From Halocafeteria seosinensis (lineage: Eukaryota > Sar > Bigyra > Bicosoecida), in the NCBI GenBank assembly GCA_001687465.1, contig LVLI01000090.1, positions 18,568-82,567 on the forward strand: DNA of 64,000 bases, written 5' to 3'. The notes under the pieces are model-generated. The model was not told where the DNA came from. It did no database searches and saw only the letters and a program-made list of their open reading frames with translations. Positions 63,883 to 64,000 of the stretch are shown here, piece by piece (positions within the stretch are counted from its first letter, which is position 1; every line of letters begins with the position of its first letter). Made by a program: the position numbers and the translations under genes.

Positions 63883-64000
63883 GTGTTCGCATAACAGTAC
63901 GCTGTACAGACTGTATCATATTCGCACTGTATTCAGTCGGCCTCGTATGCATCATCCGAATTACCGGTGTTGTGTTGGGCATCGTCATCCACTTCTAAGC

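Larger units (their letters stand above)
62371..64000. other. Low-information region with gene fragments
   Basis: No complete gene. On the plus strand 62729-63058 is open for 109 residues with no family I know. A Cys-containing stretch in another frame (CPFCQRDV ... GCHYNC, 63010-63095) may be relic coding DNA. On the minus strand, 63640-63560 encodes a CXC-like cysteine pattern described separately. Confidence 0.3.

Noticed and set aside
1-64000. CRISPR arrays, rRNA and tRNA genes, organelle DNA
   Set aside because: No regularly spaced identical repeats with unique spacers, no rRNA landmarks and no convincing cloverleaf were seen; spliced nuclear genes fill the window.

Overview
The window is nuclear DNA of a unicellular eukaryote that builds a cilium or flagellum. 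Genes are split by short GT-AG introns (about 50-170 nt) with conserved reading phase, all three standard stop codons are used, and the recognisable proteins are eukaryotic. Orthologues of BBS1 (twice), CEP120 and TMEM231 are here, so the organism has a BBSome, a centriole-elongation factor and a transition zone. I cannot name the species. A flagellated protist or alga is the safest reading. The Cys/Gly-rich GGICG-repeat glycoproteins and the dispersed retroelement debris are accessory DNA.

Layout, left to right. 1-704: 3' end of a PP2C phosphatase (+). 848-4283: a 6-exon, roughly 1007-residue low-complexity protein with F/Y-x-P repeats (-). 4754-6965: MINDY-type deubiquitinase in 7 exons, ending in a CaaX box (+). 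7228-11716: CEP120 in 2 exons (-). 11717-13116: spacer. 13117-15279: leucine-rich-repeat protein with about 22 copies of a 27-residue unit (-). 15280-16599: repeat-bearing spacer. 16600-18595: BBS1 copy A (+). 18610-18965: remnant of a further BBS1 5' end. 19729-20580: Golgi-type sulfotransferase (+). 22165-24085: BBS1 copy B (+). 24137-35095: giant intronless HECT ubiquitin ligase of 3652 residues (-). 35970-36682: decayed GGICG-repeat gene. 37376-40360: large adenosine-deaminase-fold protein (+). 40609-42480: decayed TPR gene. 42750-47845: DDT/WHIM chromatin-remodelling subunit in 8 exons (-). 48655-50256: TMEM231 in 9 exons (-). 50489-52514: Golgi pH regulator GPHR in 8 exons (+). 52521-57522: two-module FUSC transporter in 4 exons (-). 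58760-60325: secreted GGICG-repeat protein (+). 60772-62060: non-LTR retrotransposon relic. 62281-64000: repeats and fragments.

Two kinds of DNA alternate. Compact conserved blocks have neighbours only 6-260 bp apart, for example GPHR/FUSC, BBS1-B/HECT and the divergent TMEM231/GPHR pair. Accessory blocks carry repeat-protein genes, their dead relatives and transposon debris. No operons, CRISPR arrays, rRNA or tRNA genes were seen. Gene models were made by hand from splice signals, reading phase and family similarity. In the multi-exon genes every exon sum is divisible by three.

The most unusual items are: (1) the ADA-fold protein, which keeps the zinc ligands but has a long N-terminal insertion and a C-terminal extension, somewhat like bacterial RADAR RdrB; (2) the BBS1 duplication with a readable scar of how it arose; and (3) the conserved C-terminal CaaX of the MINDY enzyme, which depends on splicing of the last intron.
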